From contig NZ_JAKUCN010000001.1 in assembly GCF_022808595.1 (NCBI RefSeq), positions 1 through 64,000 of the forward strand: a DNA stretch of 64,000 nucleotides. The letters are read 5' to 3'. The notes under the pieces were generated by a model, which made no database searches, was not told the DNA's origin, and worked only from the letters and a program-made list of their open reading frames with translations. This document shows, piece after piece, positions 51,189 through 61,580 of this stretch (position 1 is the stretch's first letter; every line of letters begins with the position of its first letter). This DNA comes from Microvirga solisilvae (lineage in GTDB: Bacteria; Pseudomonadota; Alphaproteobacteria; Rhizobiales; Beijerinckiaceae). Both the position numbers and the translations under genes were made by a program.

Positions 51189-54146
51189 TTGGCCGTGCCG
51201 GACCAGAAAAGCCCCCTCATCAGCCGCCTGACCCAGGCGCCACCCGTTTCCGACGCCAAGAAGGCCAAAGCCCAACTTGCGGACCTCATCGAGCGCGTCC
51301 AGGGTGAGCCTGAGGCCAAAGCGCTTCTGCCCCCTCTTGCAGACGGCCTGTTTCGCGACCTTCTCCTGGCTTTGGCCGATTACTCGCCTTTCCTCTGGCA
51401 AATCGTCATCAACGATCCTGTGCGCACGGCAAGGCTTGCTCTGGAAGAACCCGGCGCCTTCCATAGCTCCATCGTTGAAGATCAGACAAATCTGTTCCGC
51501 CGCCTCCGCTCCGGCGAGATGACACGTGACGATGCGGTGCGAGCATTTCGCCGAAACCGTAATTCCCATGCCCTTCTGGTCGCGCTTGCGGATATCGGCG
51601 GGCTCTGGGGCACGGAGGAAGTCACGCAGGCCCTGTCGGATTTCGCGGATGCTTCCGTTTCCGGTGGACTGAATCTCATCCTGACGGAAACAGCGGATCT
51701 GGGACGACTCATGCTTCCCGATCCTGATGCGCCGGGCAATGGCTCCGGCGTCACGGTGCTGGCGCTTGGCAAACACGGGGCAGGGGAGCTCAACTACTCC
51801 AGCGATATCGATCTTGTCGTCTTCTTCGATCCTGAGACCTCCGCGTTGAAGGAAGGGGCCGAGGCCGCCACGATCTACACCCGCATTGCCCAGCAACTTT
51901 CCCGCCTTCTGCAGGAGCGGACACCTGACGGCTATGTCCATCGGGTCGATTACCGCCTGCGCCCTGACCCCGGCTCTACCCCCACGGCCATGTCGCTGTC
52001 CTCAGCTTATGTCTATTACGAAACGCTGGGACAGAACTGGGAGCGCGCGGCTTTCATCAAAGCACGGCCCGTCGCGGGCGATCTGACGCTCGGCGAAAAT
52101 TTCCTCAAGGAATTGCGGCCCTTCATCTGGCGCAAATATTTCGACTTTGCCTCCATCGCCGACGTTCATGCCATGAAGCGGCAAATTCATGCGGTGCGTG
52201 GGCATGATGAGATTGCGGTGGCTGGGCACGACATCAAGCTCGGACGCGGCGGCATCCGCGAGATCGAGTTCTTCGTGCAGACGCAGCAGCTTGTTTTCGG
52301 CGGAAGGCGTCCGGCTTTGCGTGGGCGGCGCACGCTAGACATGCTGGTCGAGCTGCACAACGAAGGCTGGATCACGGCGCAGGCGCGCGACGAGCTTTCT
52401 CACGCCTATCGCTTCCTGCGTACCATCGAGCATCGCCTGCAGATGGTGGCGGATGAGCAGACGCAGCGGCTTCCCTCCGATGAGGAAGATCTCAAGCGCT
52501 TCGCCAAGTTCTGCGGCTATCCCAATCTCAAGGCCTTCGAAAAGGCCCTCACGGATCAGGCCAGGATCGTGCAGGGTCATTACGCCTTGTTGTTCGAGGA
52601 AGGTCCGGAACTCGCCTCCGATGTAGGAAGCCTCGTCTTTACCGGTACGACTGACGATCCCGAAACGCTCGCCACGCTCCAGCGCATGGGTTTCCGCGAG
52701 CCTGAGAAGGCTGCAGAGACCGTGCGCGGCTGGCATTTCGGCAGGCGCGCCGCCATCACGAGCCAGCGTGCCCGCGAGGTGCTGACGGAGCTGACGCCTG
52801 CTCTGCTCTCCGCCCTTGGCGGCACAGCCGATCCTGACGGTGCCTTGGCTGCGCTCGACAGCGCTTTCGGTCGCATGCCGGCCGCCGTCGAGCTGCTCAC
52901 CATTCTCCAATCCCACGACCGCCTGCGTCTGCGTTTCGCCGACCTGCTCGGCACGGCGCCTCGCCTTGCCAATACGGTAGCGCAATCTCCGCACGTGCTC
53001 GATGTCCTCATCGATCCGGCCTTCAACGTGCCGCTCGTCGATGAAGCGGCAATCGAAGAGCAGGTGCGTCAGATCATCGGGAGGCCTGCCGATTACGAAG
53101 AGTTCCTCGACCGCGCCAGGGATGCGGCCCGGCAGATGCGCTTCATCACCGGCGCTCGACTTCTGTCCGACATCATTTCCCCGGCCCAGGCAGGCGAGGC
53201 CTATGCCGCCATCGCCACAGCCATCACCCGCGTTTGCTTCGAGCGTGTGCGCACGGAGTTCGAAGCCGAGCATGGGACCGTGCCCGGCGCGCAAATGGCG
53301 ATCCTCGGCCTCGGACGCCTCGGCACGAAGGAGCTGACGGCGGGATCCGATCTCGATCTCGTCGTGATCTATGACTTTGACGAGGAGCAGCGCGAGAGCA
53401 ATGGTCCACGCCCCCTCGATGTGGTCGTTTATCACACACGCCTCACGCAGCGCCTCGTAGCGGCGCTCACGGTGCCGACGAGACGCGGTCTGCTCTACGA
53501 AGTGGACCTTCGGTTGCGCCCGCAAGGTGGTAAAGGGCCAGTCGCGTCCCAGTTTAAGGGCTTCGTCAGTTACCAGCAGAGCGAGGCCGATCTCTGGGAG
53601 CATATGGCGCTCACCCGCGCTCGGGTTCTTGTTGCAGAGGACGATTTCGTCGGACGTATCGGAGAGGCCATTGAAGGCATTGTGAGAGCGCAGCGCGAGC
53701 GGAAGCATGTCATCAAGGAAGTGCGCTCGATGCGCGATCTGATCGCAGCCGAGAAGGGCAATGACGATCCTTGGGATCTCAAGCTCGCCAGGGGCGGCCT
53801 GACCGATCTCGACTTCATCGCACAGGCCCTGACCCTTGCGCATGCTGCCAAGTATCCCTCCCTCATGGGATTGGCGCCGGAAGAGACGTTTCAGGAGGCT
53901 TGCAAGGCCGGTCTGATTTCAGACGAGGATGCGAGGGAGCTGATCGAGGCGCACCGGCAGTTCAACGCGATTTTCCAGTGGCAGCGATTGACGATTGAAG
54001 GTGCTTTCATTCCTGCCAGCGTGCCGCCGGCCATCTTCAAGCGTCTCGCGACCATTGCAGGACTGCCCGATGCGAAGGTGCTGCTGACGCACCTGAATGC
54101 GACACGCCGGAGCGTGCAGGAGATCTACGACCGGGTACTGCGCTAA
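51189..54146 (+). CDS. glnE: Bifunctional glutamine synthetase adenylyltransferase/deadenylylase
   Basis: 985 aa, full family length. It controls glutamine synthetase by adding or removing AMP according to nitrogen status signalled by PII. Two nucleotidyltransferase domains: the N-terminal removing domain with GAGELNYSSDIDLVVFFD and the C-terminal adding domain with LGTKELTAGSDLDLVVIYDF, each with the acidic metal ligands. Start TTG 51189 (AAGGATGA upstream); GTG 51195 is a close alternative. Convergent with pleC. Confidence 0.97.
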   Translation: MAVPDQKSPLISRLTQAPPVSDAKKAKAQLADLIERVQGEPEAKALLPPLADGLFRDLLLALADYSPFLWQIVINDPVRTARLALEEPGAFHSSIVEDQTNLFRRLRSGEMTRDDAVRAFRRNRNSHALLVALADIGGLWGTEEVTQALSDFADASVSGGLNLILTETADLGRLMLPDPDAPGNGSGVTVLALGKHGAGELNYSSDIDLVVFFDPETSALKEGAEAATIYTRIAQQLSRLLQERTPDGYVHRVDYRLRPDPGSTPTAMSLSSAYVYYETLGQNWERAAFIKARPVAGDLTLGENFLKELRPFIWRKYFDFASIADVHAMKRQIHAVRGHDEIAVAGHDIKLGRGGIREIEFFVQTQQLVFGGRRPALRGRRTLDMLVELHNEGWITAQARDELSHAYRFLRTIEHRLQMVADEQTQRLPSDEEDLKRFAKFCGYPNLKAFEKALTDQARIVQGHYALLFEEGPELASDVGSLVFTGTTDDPETLATLQRMGFREPEKAAETVRGWHFGRRAAITSQRAREVLTELTPALLSALGGTADPDGALAALDSAFGRMPAAVELLTILQSHDRLRLRFADLLGTAPRLANTVAQSPHVLDVLIDPAFNVPLVDEAAIEEQVRQIIGRPADYEEFLDRARDAARQMRFITGARLLSDIISPAQAGEAYAAIATAITRVCFERVRTEFEAEHGTVPGAQMAILGLGRLGTKELTAGSDLDLVVIYDFDEEQRESNGPRPLDVVVYHTRLTQRLVAALTVPTRRGLLYEVDLRLRPQGGKGPVASQFKGFVSYQQSEADLWEHMALTRARVLVAEDDFVGRIGEAIEGIVRAQRERKHVIKEVRSMRDLIAAEKGNDDPWDLKLARGGLTDLDFIAQALTLAHAAKYPSLMGLAPEETFQEACKAGLISDEDARELIEAHRQFNAIFQWQRLTIEGAFIPASVPPAIFKRLATIAGLPDAKVLLTHLNATRRSVQEIYDRVLR

Positions 54147-54165
54147 AAACCAGCGCAGCCGAGAT

Positions 54166-56493
54166 TTAGGCGGCCGCGTCCGCCAGGGCGATATCTGCGT
54201 TCGTGGCTTCCGTCATCGGCAGGTGGACGAGCACGATGGTGCCGACGCCTTCCTGGCTCTTGATGCGAAGCGATCCGCCATGCAGCTCGGCGAGCGAGCG
54301 GGCAATGGCGAGGCCGAGGCCCGAGCCCTTGTAGCTCTTCGAGAACTCGGTCTCGACCTGCTCGAAGGGCTGGCCGAGTTTATGGATGGCGTGGTCGGGA
54401 ATACCGATGCCATTGTCCTCGACATAGATGTTGACCGCGTCGCCTGCGAGACGGGTGCGCACCGTGATGCAGCCGCCTTCGCTCGTGAATTTCGTCGCGT
54501 TCTGGAGCAGGTTGACGAGGATCTGGTGGAGCGCGCGCTCGTCGGCGGGCACCACGATATCATCTGGGTTCACGTCGACCGAGACGGAGAGGTTCTTCGC
54601 CTTGGTCTGCTCGCTTACGAGCCTGAGGGCGCGTTGAATGGAGGCATGAACCTCGATCGGCTGCTTGGTGAGCGTCGTGCGGCCTGCCTCGATGCGCGAC
54701 ATGTCGAGGATGTCGTTGATCACTGACAGCAGATACTCGCCGCTGGAGCGGATGTCGGAGCAATATTCCTCGTACTTGTCCGAGCCGAGATTTCCGAAGA
54801 TGCCGCTCTGCATCACTTCCGCGAAGCCGATGATGGCATTAAGCGGGGTGCGCAGCTCGTGGCTCATATTGGCCAGGAATTCGGACTTGGCGCGGTTGGC
54901 GCTTTCCGCCTGGGCCTTCTGGTCGAGGTAGCGCTCGGCGAGATCGGCAAGCTGGTGCGTCTGCGCCTCGAGTTTCTGGCGCGACTGCTTGAGATCGAGA
55001 ACGGTGGCGATGAGCTCCTTCTCGGATTCGACGAGGCGGTGTTCATGACGCTTGAGGGCGGTAATGTCCGTACCCACGGACACGTAGCCGCCGTCCTTGG
55101 TGCGGCGCTCGTTGATCTGCAGCCAGCGGCCGTCTTGCAGGCGCGCCTCGAAGGTGCGGGCGCCCACATCCTGCTGCTCGCGGCGTAGGAACTGGTGCTG
55201 CACTTCCGGCGGACGGCCAAGGGCCATCACTTCCGCATAGGGCTTGCCCTGCAGGTTCGCGTCGGCCGGTAGCTCATGAAGTTTCTGGAACTTCGAATTG
55301 CACAGCACGAGATGATTGTTGGCATCCCACAGCACGAAGGCCTCGGAGATTGCCTCGATGGCATCGTGCAGGCGCGCATCGGCTCGGGCGGTTTTCTCTT
55401 CGAGGCCGCGCTGCTCGGTGACGTCGACGGCGATGCCGACCAGATGGCTTGCGGCGTCGTCCGGATCGTTCATCAATTCGGCGCGGGCGCGCAGCCATAC
55501 CCAATCACCCGAGACGCTGCGGATGCGGAATTCGTAATCGACAAGCGAGGTGGTGGCGGAGGCCAGCTGTTCGGCAAGCGTGTAGAGATCCTGATCCTCG
55601 GGATGGATCATGGTGTTCACTTCGCCGAACGAGAGGAACTCGTCCTGCCGCTCGTAGCCGAGCAGCTCATACATGGAGTCCGACCAATAAATGCGGCCAC
55701 GGCCGATATCCCAGTCCCACAAGCCGCAGCGGCCGCGGTTGAGGGCGGAGTCGATCCGGTCACGCACCTTCTCGCAGACCTCGTCGGCGGCGCGGGCGCG
55801 GTTGGCCTGCATCATGTAGGCGATGCCGATGCCGAGAAGCACCATGATCGTCGCGCCGAGCAGGGAGACATGACCGATGGTGCGCGTCCACCAACCCGAG
55901 AGAACGTGGGGCAGCGGTTGGACGATGGCGATCTGGCCGGAGGAGGCGGGAAGCGAGCGCACGGTGGCGATGCCCTCGTTGCCGTCGGACATCTTGATCG
56001 TCATCACGCCAGCGCGGTCGGCGAACAGGGCGAGGGGCTGCGCGTCGCCGAGAACGTCGGCGAGCGTCCGCGGCACAATGTCGGCCTGCGGGTGCATGGC
56101 CAGCACGGCGCCGGAATGGTCGATGAGAAGAAGGCTGCGGCTCTGGTTCAGGGCGCTTGCCGGCATGTCCTTGGCGAGCGCAACGAGATGCGCAGCCGCC
56201 TGGGTCCTGTCTGCGGGCGCATGATAGGTGCCGAGCTTCGCAGCCGAGAGCGATGCGATGATGTCGATGTCCTGGATGGCATCGAGCATGGTGTCCCGGC
56301 GGCCGTCGCGGATTTGAATCCAGGCGCTGCCTGCCAGGGTCACGAGAAAGAGAATGAGAACTGCCGGAACTGCGAGTCTGAGCAAGGATTCATACTGCTC
56401 AAGACGACGATAAGCCGGGTTCGCGTCAGATCGCGCTACGCCCAGAATCGTACCCGTGCGTGCGGGTACGCAAGCGGTCACCGCCCCCGCCAT
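54166..56493 (-). CDS. pleC: PleC-like PAS sensor histidine kinase
   Basis: 775 aa. Membrane helices near 38-58 and 205-228 flank a periplasmic domain. Three PAS-type units follow (LLGYERQDEFLSFGEVNTMI; EAISEAFVLWDANNHLVLCN). His545 sits in FLANMSHELRTPLNAIIGFA, with N-box LHQILVNLLQNATKFTSEGG and GSGLGLAIARSL. HELRTPLNAIIGF plus GNLGSDKYEEYCSDI is characteristic of the DivJ/PleC/PdhS group, and the position next to glnE matches pleC in Caulobacter and rhizobia. Expected role: polar kinase/phosphatase for DivK and PleD. AAGGAG lies 8 nt before the ATG. Confidence 0.82.
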   Translation of the reverse strand: MAGAVTACVPARTGTILGVARSDANPAYRRLEQYESLLRLAVPAVLILFLVTLAGSAWIQIRDGRRDTMLDAIQDIDIIASLSAAKLGTYHAPADRTQAAAHLVALAKDMPASALNQSRSLLLIDHSGAVLAMHPQADIVPRTLADVLGDAQPLALFADRAGVMTIKMSDGNEGIATVRSLPASSGQIAIVQPLPHVLSGWWTRTIGHVSLLGATIMVLLGIGIAYMMQANRARAADEVCEKVRDRIDSALNRGRCGLWDWDIGRGRIYWSDSMYELLGYERQDEFLSFGEVNTMIHPEDQDLYTLAEQLASATTSLVDYEFRIRSVSGDWVWLRARAELMNDPDDAASHLVGIAVDVTEQRGLEEKTARADARLHDAIEAISEAFVLWDANNHLVLCNSKFQKLHELPADANLQGKPYAEVMALGRPPEVQHQFLRREQQDVGARTFEARLQDGRWLQINERRTKDGGYVSVGTDITALKRHEHRLVESEKELIATVLDLKQSRQKLEAQTHQLADLAERYLDQKAQAESANRAKSEFLANMSHELRTPLNAIIGFAEVMQSGIFGNLGSDKYEEYCSDIRSSGEYLLSVINDILDMSRIEAGRTTLTKQPIEVHASIQRALRLVSEQTKAKNLSVSVDVNPDDIVVPADERALHQILVNLLQNATKFTSEGGCITVRTRLAGDAVNIYVEDNGIGIPDHAIHKLGQPFEQVETEFSKSYKGSGLGLAIARSLAELHGGSLRIKSQEGVGTIVLVHLPMTEATNADIALADAAA

Positions 56494-56691
56494 GCGTTGC
56501 TCCTTCGGAACCGTTACTGTCCTTATTCGGAAGGACGTGCCGCATCTCTCCGAATCACTAACAATAGAATCACGGGCGGGTGATTTGTCTAGCTATGTGA
56601 ACGCTTAGGTTAATAAAAAATTCTTATTTGCGGCTTGGCCTGGGGATAGCTTTGGATAAGTGAAGGCGTCTCTTGCAGCTCCGCTCAGACT

Positions 56692-59343
56692 CTATTCGGC
56701 GCCATCCTGTTCAAGCGACCGATTCACAATGTCTCCTACGTCGCGGGAAAGATTCGACTTTTGCGCGATGGACTGCAATGCGCGCCGCGCGTGGGAGCGT
56801 CGTGTCGACTCCATCATCTTCCATGTGCTGAACGCAGTGAGCAATCGTGATGCGAGTTGTGGGTTCAACTCGTCGGCGCGCAGTACGATGGAGGCGAGGA
56901 GGGCATAGCCTGCCCCGTCCTTACGATTGAACTGCACCTGATTGAGCATCGCGAAGCTGCCGATGAGCGAGCGCACGCGGTTCGGATTGCTGATGGAGAA
57001 TGCAGGGTGCTCCATCAGCTTCTTCACACGGTCGAGCGTCGCGTCCTCCGGAATGGCGGCCTGCAGGGTGAACCATTTGTCGAGCACGAGGGGTTCGTTG
57101 CGATAGCGTTGCTCGAAGCTTGCAATCGCGTTCTCCCGCACCATGCCAGGGATTGTCGTGAGTATGCCCAACGAGGCGAGCCGATCCGTCATGTTGGTCG
57201 CTGTCTCGAACTGCTCGCTTGCAAGCCTTTCTCCGGCTTGCTGGTCCGCAGCTGTCAGAAGATCGAGGGCGGCATTGCGCAGGGCCCGTTGTCCTGCGCT
57301 AGCGGCGTCGGGGCTGTAGACGTCTCTTTGAGCCAGGGAATGGTAGAAGTCCATCAGGCGATTGAAGCAGGATTGGCCAAGATGCTTGCGCATGGCCTTG
57401 CGGGCGCGGTGAATTGCGTCGGGATCCACATCCTTGCCGATCTCCTGTGCGATGTCGGCCTCGCTGGGTAGCGTCAGGACGAGAGCGGCGAATGCCGGAT
57501 CCTTACGGGCCTCCGTATCCATGAAGGCTCGGAAGGCTGAGGCGAGGGAGGTCATCTCCTCTTCGGTCACAGTTGCGCCGGTCGAGAGCGACACGAGCGT
57601 GCGCATCGCAACGGTCTGCGCCGACTGCCAACGATTGAAAGCATCCGTGTCGTGCCGGAGCAGCACGAGGAGATCGTCGGTCGACAGGTCGAGGGATACC
57701 TTCACGGGGGCCGAGAAGCCACGGAAAACCGACGGGACAGGGCGCGAACGGATGCCGGTGAACGTGATGCTGTCCTCGGCCTTCTCCAGCAGGAAGACGC
57801 CACGCGCATTCACGCGCTCGCACGCAGCCTCCATTGGTTGACCGTCAATACTCACGAGGCCGAGTGCGACCGGGATCACCATCGGCTCCTTCGCGGATTG
57901 GCCCGGCGTGGGTGGAGTCTCCTGCTTGAAGTCGAGGCGGTAGGTTCCGGTGCCCTCGTCGTAATGACCATGTACGCTCATGCGCGGCGTGCCGGATTGC
58001 GCGTACCATCGGGAGAAATGGGAGAGGTCTCGACCAGTCACCTCCGCGAAGGCTTTCAGGAAATCCTCGACCGTGGCGGCGGTACCGTCGCAGCGGTCGT
58101 AGTAGAGGTCCATGCCGCGCCGGAAATCCTCGTCGCCGATGATCGTCTTGAGCATGCGCACGATCTCGGCGCCCTTCTCATAGACGGTGGCTGTATAGAA
58201 ATTGTTGATCTCGCGATACTGGCTCGGACGGACCGGGTGGGAGAGGGGGCTTGCATCCTCCAGGAACTGGCGTGCCCGCAATGTCTTCACCTCCGCGATC
58301 CGATGCACCGGGCGTGAGCGCTCGTCGGATGAGAATTCCTGATCGCGGAAGACGGTGAGACCTTCCTTAAGACAGAGCTGGAACCAGTCGCGGCAGGTGA
58401 CGCGATTGCCGGACCAGTTGTGGAAGTACTCATGTGCGATGATCGCCTCAATATTCGCGTAATCGACATCCGTGGCCGTCTCAGGGGAGGCCAACACGAA
58501 TTTGTCGTTGAAGATGTTGAGGCCCTTGTTCTCCATTGCGCCCATGTTGAAGTCGGACACGGCGACGATGTTGAACACGTCGAGATCGTATTCGCGGCCG
58601 CAGACCTTCTCGTCCCAGATCATGGAGCGCTCAAGCGCATCGAGCGCATAATCGGCACGGTCCTCCTTGCCCGGCTCCACATAGATCGCGATTTCCACCT
58701 CGCGCCCGCTCATGGTCGTGAAGGGCTTCGAAACCTTGCCGAGACGGCCTCCGACGAGAGCAAAAAGATAGGACGGCTTCGGGAAGGGATCGTGCCAGAT
58801 CGCGAAGTGACGGCCGGTGCCTGCGATCGAGCCGCTTTCGACGGGGTTGCCGTTGCCGAGGAGAACCGGCGCTTCCTCTCGATCCGCCTCGATGCGGGTG
58901 GTGTAGACGGCGAGCACGTCCGGCCGGTCGAGGAAGTAGGTAATGCGCCTGAACCCTTCAGCCTCGCATTGCGTGCAATAATTACCGCTAGAGCGGTAAA
59001 GCCCCATCAGCTTGGTGTTCGCCGTCGGGTTGATCTCGGTTTCGATGGTGAGCTTGAAAGGCTGCTGCGGCGGCTGGGAGATCACGAGAGATTGCGGCGA
59101 TGCCTCGAACTCGCCTGTATCCAGCGCGCGGTCGTCCAGGGCGAGCCCTTTGAGGTTCACCTCGTCGCCGTCCAGCACCAGCGGGACGTCGGAGCGCCCG
59201 GCCGGGTTAGGGCGCATGGACAGCGTCGTCGTCACCTTCGTTGCAGTGGGATGCAGCCGCACGTCCAGCTCGACTTGGTCAATCAAGAAATCGCTCGGGC
59301 GATAATCTTCGAGACGGACGGTCTGGGCGACATCGGTTCGCAT
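56692..59343 (-). CDS. pepN: Aminopeptidase N (M1 family)
   Basis: A 883-aa zinc aminopeptidase of the E. coli PepN type, cytosolic. Substrate-binding GAMEN in NMGAMENKGLN; zinc motif HEYFHNWSGNR with the third ligand Glu in LKEGLTVFRDQEF; conserved Tyr in FYTATVYEKGAEIVRM. The C-terminal helical domain is complete. ATG 59343 gives the familiar MRTDVAQTVRLEDYRPSDF; ATG 59358 is in frame but has no Shine-Dalgarno sequence. Confidence 0.95.
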   Translation of the reverse strand: MRTDVAQTVRLEDYRPSDFLIDQVELDVRLHPTATKVTTTLSMRPNPAGRSDVPLVLDGDEVNLKGLALDDRALDTGEFEASPQSLVISQPPQQPFKLTIETEINPTANTKLMGLYRSSGNYCTQCEAEGFRRITYFLDRPDVLAVYTTRIEADREEAPVLLGNGNPVESGSIAGTGRHFAIWHDPFPKPSYLFALVGGRLGKVSKPFTTMSGREVEIAIYVEPGKEDRADYALDALERSMIWDEKVCGREYDLDVFNIVAVSDFNMGAMENKGLNIFNDKFVLASPETATDVDYANIEAIIAHEYFHNWSGNRVTCRDWFQLCLKEGLTVFRDQEFSSDERSRPVHRIAEVKTLRARQFLEDASPLSHPVRPSQYREINNFYTATVYEKGAEIVRMLKTIIGDEDFRRGMDLYYDRCDGTAATVEDFLKAFAEVTGRDLSHFSRWYAQSGTPRMSVHGHYDEGTGTYRLDFKQETPPTPGQSAKEPMVIPVALGLVSIDGQPMEAACERVNARGVFLLEKAEDSITFTGIRSRPVPSVFRGFSAPVKVSLDLSTDDLLVLLRHDTDAFNRWQSAQTVAMRTLVSLSTGATVTEEEMTSLASAFRAFMDTEARKDPAFAALVLTLPSEADIAQEIGKDVDPDAIHRARKAMRKHLGQSCFNRLMDFYHSLAQRDVYSPDAASAGQRALRNAALDLLTAADQQAGERLASEQFETATNMTDRLASLGILTTIPGMVRENAIASFEQRYRNEPLVLDKWFTLQAAIPEDATLDRVKKLMEHPAFSISNPNRVRSLIGSFAMLNQVQFNRKDGAGYALLASIVLRADELNPQLASRLLTAFSTWKMMESTRRSHARRALQSIAQKSNLSRDVGDIVNRSLEQDGAE

Positions 59344-59542
59344 CGGCAGCTCTTTCATGAAACATGATTACGCTAAATCTAGGAGATTAGCGGTGGGGGC
59401 AAGATTGTCTGAATCCGTAGGCGATAAAAGTCACGCCCACTTGGACAATTCCAAGGCTTTTTCCGTGGGGATAATGCATAAGCCTTGATCTCTGCGCCAA
59501 ATGCGCCATCACGGTAGCCCGAGCGCATAGGAGCGATAGTCT

Positions 59543-59983
59543 ATGGAATATCTCCACACCATGGTCCGGGTCTCGAACCTGGAGCAGTCCCTCGATTTCT
59601 TCTGCAACAAGTTCGGCCTTGTCGAAGTTCGTCGATCGGAGAACGAGAAGGGGCGCTTCACCCTTGTTTTCCTGGCAGCCCCTGGGGATGTCGAGAAAGC
59701 CAAGGAAACCAAGGCTCCACTTCTGGAACTCACCTATAACTGGGACGAGCATGAATATGCCGGCGGCCGGAATTTCGGCCATCTCGCTTATCGGGTCGAC
59801 GACATCTATGAGACCTGCCGGAAGCTGATGGATGCTGGCGTGACCATCAATCGCCCGCCCCGCGACGGCTACATGGCCTTCGTCAAGACTCCCGACAACA
59901 TCTCCATCGAATTGCTGCAGCGCGGCGAACCCAAGCCCGTTCAGGAGCCCTGGGCCTCAATGCCCAATACCGGCACCTGGTAA
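59543..59983 (+). CDS. gloA: Lactoylglutathione lyase-like VOC protein (glyoxalase I)
   Basis: 146 aa. VOC fold with two beta-alpha-beta-beta-beta units. Metal ligands at the class I positions: His5 in [10 protein letters not shown], Glu62 in [13 protein letters not shown], His80 in NFGHLAYRV and Glu123 in ISIELLQ. Converts the methylglyoxal-glutathione adduct to lactoylglutathione. AGGAGCG precedes the ATG. Monocistronic, 105 bp before xdhA. Confidence 0.92.
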   Translation: MEYLHTMVRVSNLEQSLDFFCNKFGLVEVRRSENEKGRFTLVFLAAPGDVEKAKETKAPLLELTYNWDEHEYAGGRNFGHLAYRVDDIYETCRKLMDAGVTINRPPRDGYMAFVKTPDNISIELLQRGEPKPVQEPWASMPNTGTW

Positions 59984-60094
59984 GTCTAGACTTTCGCGTA
60001 AAGAGCACCTGCGGCCCCTTGGCGAAAAGGCCTTGCTCCTCCATTCTTCCCGGCTCACCATAACAGGCCGGGAAGAACCCGGCGGAGGATGATC

Positions 60095-61576
60095 TTGGCA
60101 CGAGACGCAATCCGCTTCTGGCGGAATGGACAGCCCATCGAGGTTTCAGGCTTTCACCCGCGCACCACACTTCTGGATTACCTGAGACTCCAGGAGCGCC
60201 GGGTCGGCACGAAAGAGGGCTGCGCCGAAGGCGATTGCGGTGCCTGCACCATAGCCCTCGGCAGATTGAAGGACGGGCGCGTTCACTATGAGCCCGTCAA
60301 CGCCTGCATTCTCCTTCTCGGACAGGTCGACGGCGCGGAGGTGGTGACCGTCGAAGACCTCGCGAAAAGCGGGGAATTGCATCCCGTCCAATCGGCCATG
60401 GTGGCGCATCACGGTTCCCAATGCGGCTTCTGCACGCCCGGCATCGTGATGAGCCTTTTTACGCTCTATCATGAAGCCGAGCGGCCGTTGGGCCGCGACG
60501 GTATCAACGACGCGCTTGCTGGCAATCTCTGCCGCTGCACGGGCTACAGGCCCATCGTCGATGCGGCGCTCGAGGCTTGCTCAGGCAAGCCAGACGATCT
60601 CTTCGCCGAGGCCAATGGGGCGACCGCACGCGGCCTTGCCGCAATGGCTGACGGCCAGGATCTCGTCGTCGGAAGCGAAGCCCACTTCTTCGCCGCTCCC
60701 GCAAGCGAAGCGTCCCTTGCCGCTCTTTATGATCAACATCCCGATGCCACCCTCGTGGCGGGCTGTACCGATGTGGGCCTCTGGATCACGAAGGGCATGG
60801 CGGAGCTTGAGAAGATCATCTGGCTCGGGCGTGTGTCCGGCCTCGACCAGATTGAGGACACCGCCGATGCGCTTACCATCGGTGCAACGGCCACTCATGC
60901 CGCCGCCTATTCAAGCCTTGCAAGCATTGATCCTGATCTCGGCGAGCTCATGCGCCGTTTCGGCTCGGTCCAGGTGCGGGCTTCCGGAACCGTCGGCGGC
61001 AATATCGCCAACGGCTCGCCCATTGGCGATCTCGCACCTGCGCTCATCGCGCTTGGCTCTAAGCTTGAGCTGCGCAAGGGCGAAAGCACCCGCGTTATTC
61101 CCCTCGACACATTCTTCATCGCCTATCGCAAGCAGGATCGTCAGCCCGGCGAGTTCGTGCGCCGCGTCACGGTGCCGAAGCTCAACAGCAACGAAGTGTT
61201 CCGCGCCTACAAAGTCTCCAAGCGCTTCGACGAGGATATCTCCGCCGTTATGGGCGCGTTCAAGCTCAGGCTCGATGGCCGCAGGATCGCCGAGGCGCGC
61301 ATCGCCTTCGGCGGCATGGCGGGCATTCCGAAGCGCGCGATGGAAACCGAAAAGGCACTTACCGGAATCTCTCTCGACGATCCGTCTTCCTGGGGCGATG
61401 CAATGGCAGCCATCGCACGCGATTACCAGCCGCTCGACGATCATCGCGCATCGGCGGTCTATCGCGCGACGGTGGCGCGCAATCTCGTGTTCAAGGCTCT
61501 GAGCGAGACGGCCTCCGGTGAAACGGGTGCGACGCGGATCATCGGTCGGCGCGAAGCGCTCGCGGCAGCGGAGTAA
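60095..61576 (+). CDS. xdhA: Xanthine dehydrogenase small subunit (2Fe-2S and FAD)
   Basis: 493 aa. N-terminal ferredoxin 2Fe-2S site in GTKEGCAEGDCGACTIAL with a later Cys in VNACILLLG; second helical 2Fe-2S site in CGFCTPGIVMS and LCRCTGYRPIVDA. FAD domain from about residue 200 (LVAGCTDVGLWITK, VGGNIANGSPIGDLAPALIA). Carries electrons from the Mo centre of XdhB to NAD+ in purine catabolism. GGAGG (60084-60088) fits the TTG at 60095 (6-nt gap) better than the ATG at 60089. Confidence 0.95.
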   Translation: MARDAIRFWRNGQPIEVSGFHPRTTLLDYLRLQERRVGTKEGCAEGDCGACTIALGRLKDGRVHYEPVNACILLLGQVDGAEVVTVEDLAKSGELHPVQSAMVAHHGSQCGFCTPGIVMSLFTLYHEAERPLGRDGINDALAGNLCRCTGYRPIVDAALEACSGKPDDLFAEANGATARGLAAMADGQDLVVGSEAHFFAAPASEASLAALYDQHPDATLVAGCTDVGLWITKGMAELEKIIWLGRVSGLDQIEDTADALTIGATATHAAAYSSLASIDPDLGELMRRFGSVQVRASGTVGGNIANGSPIGDLAPALIALGSKLELRKGESTRVIPLDTFFIAYRKQDRQPGEFVRRVTVPKLNSNEVFRAYKVSKRFDEDISAVMGAFKLRLDGRRIAEARIAFGGMAGIPKRAMETEKALTGISLDDPSSWGDAMAAIARDYQPLDDHRASAVYRATVARNLVFKALSETASGETGATRIIGRREALAAAE

Positions 61577-61580
61577 GGCC

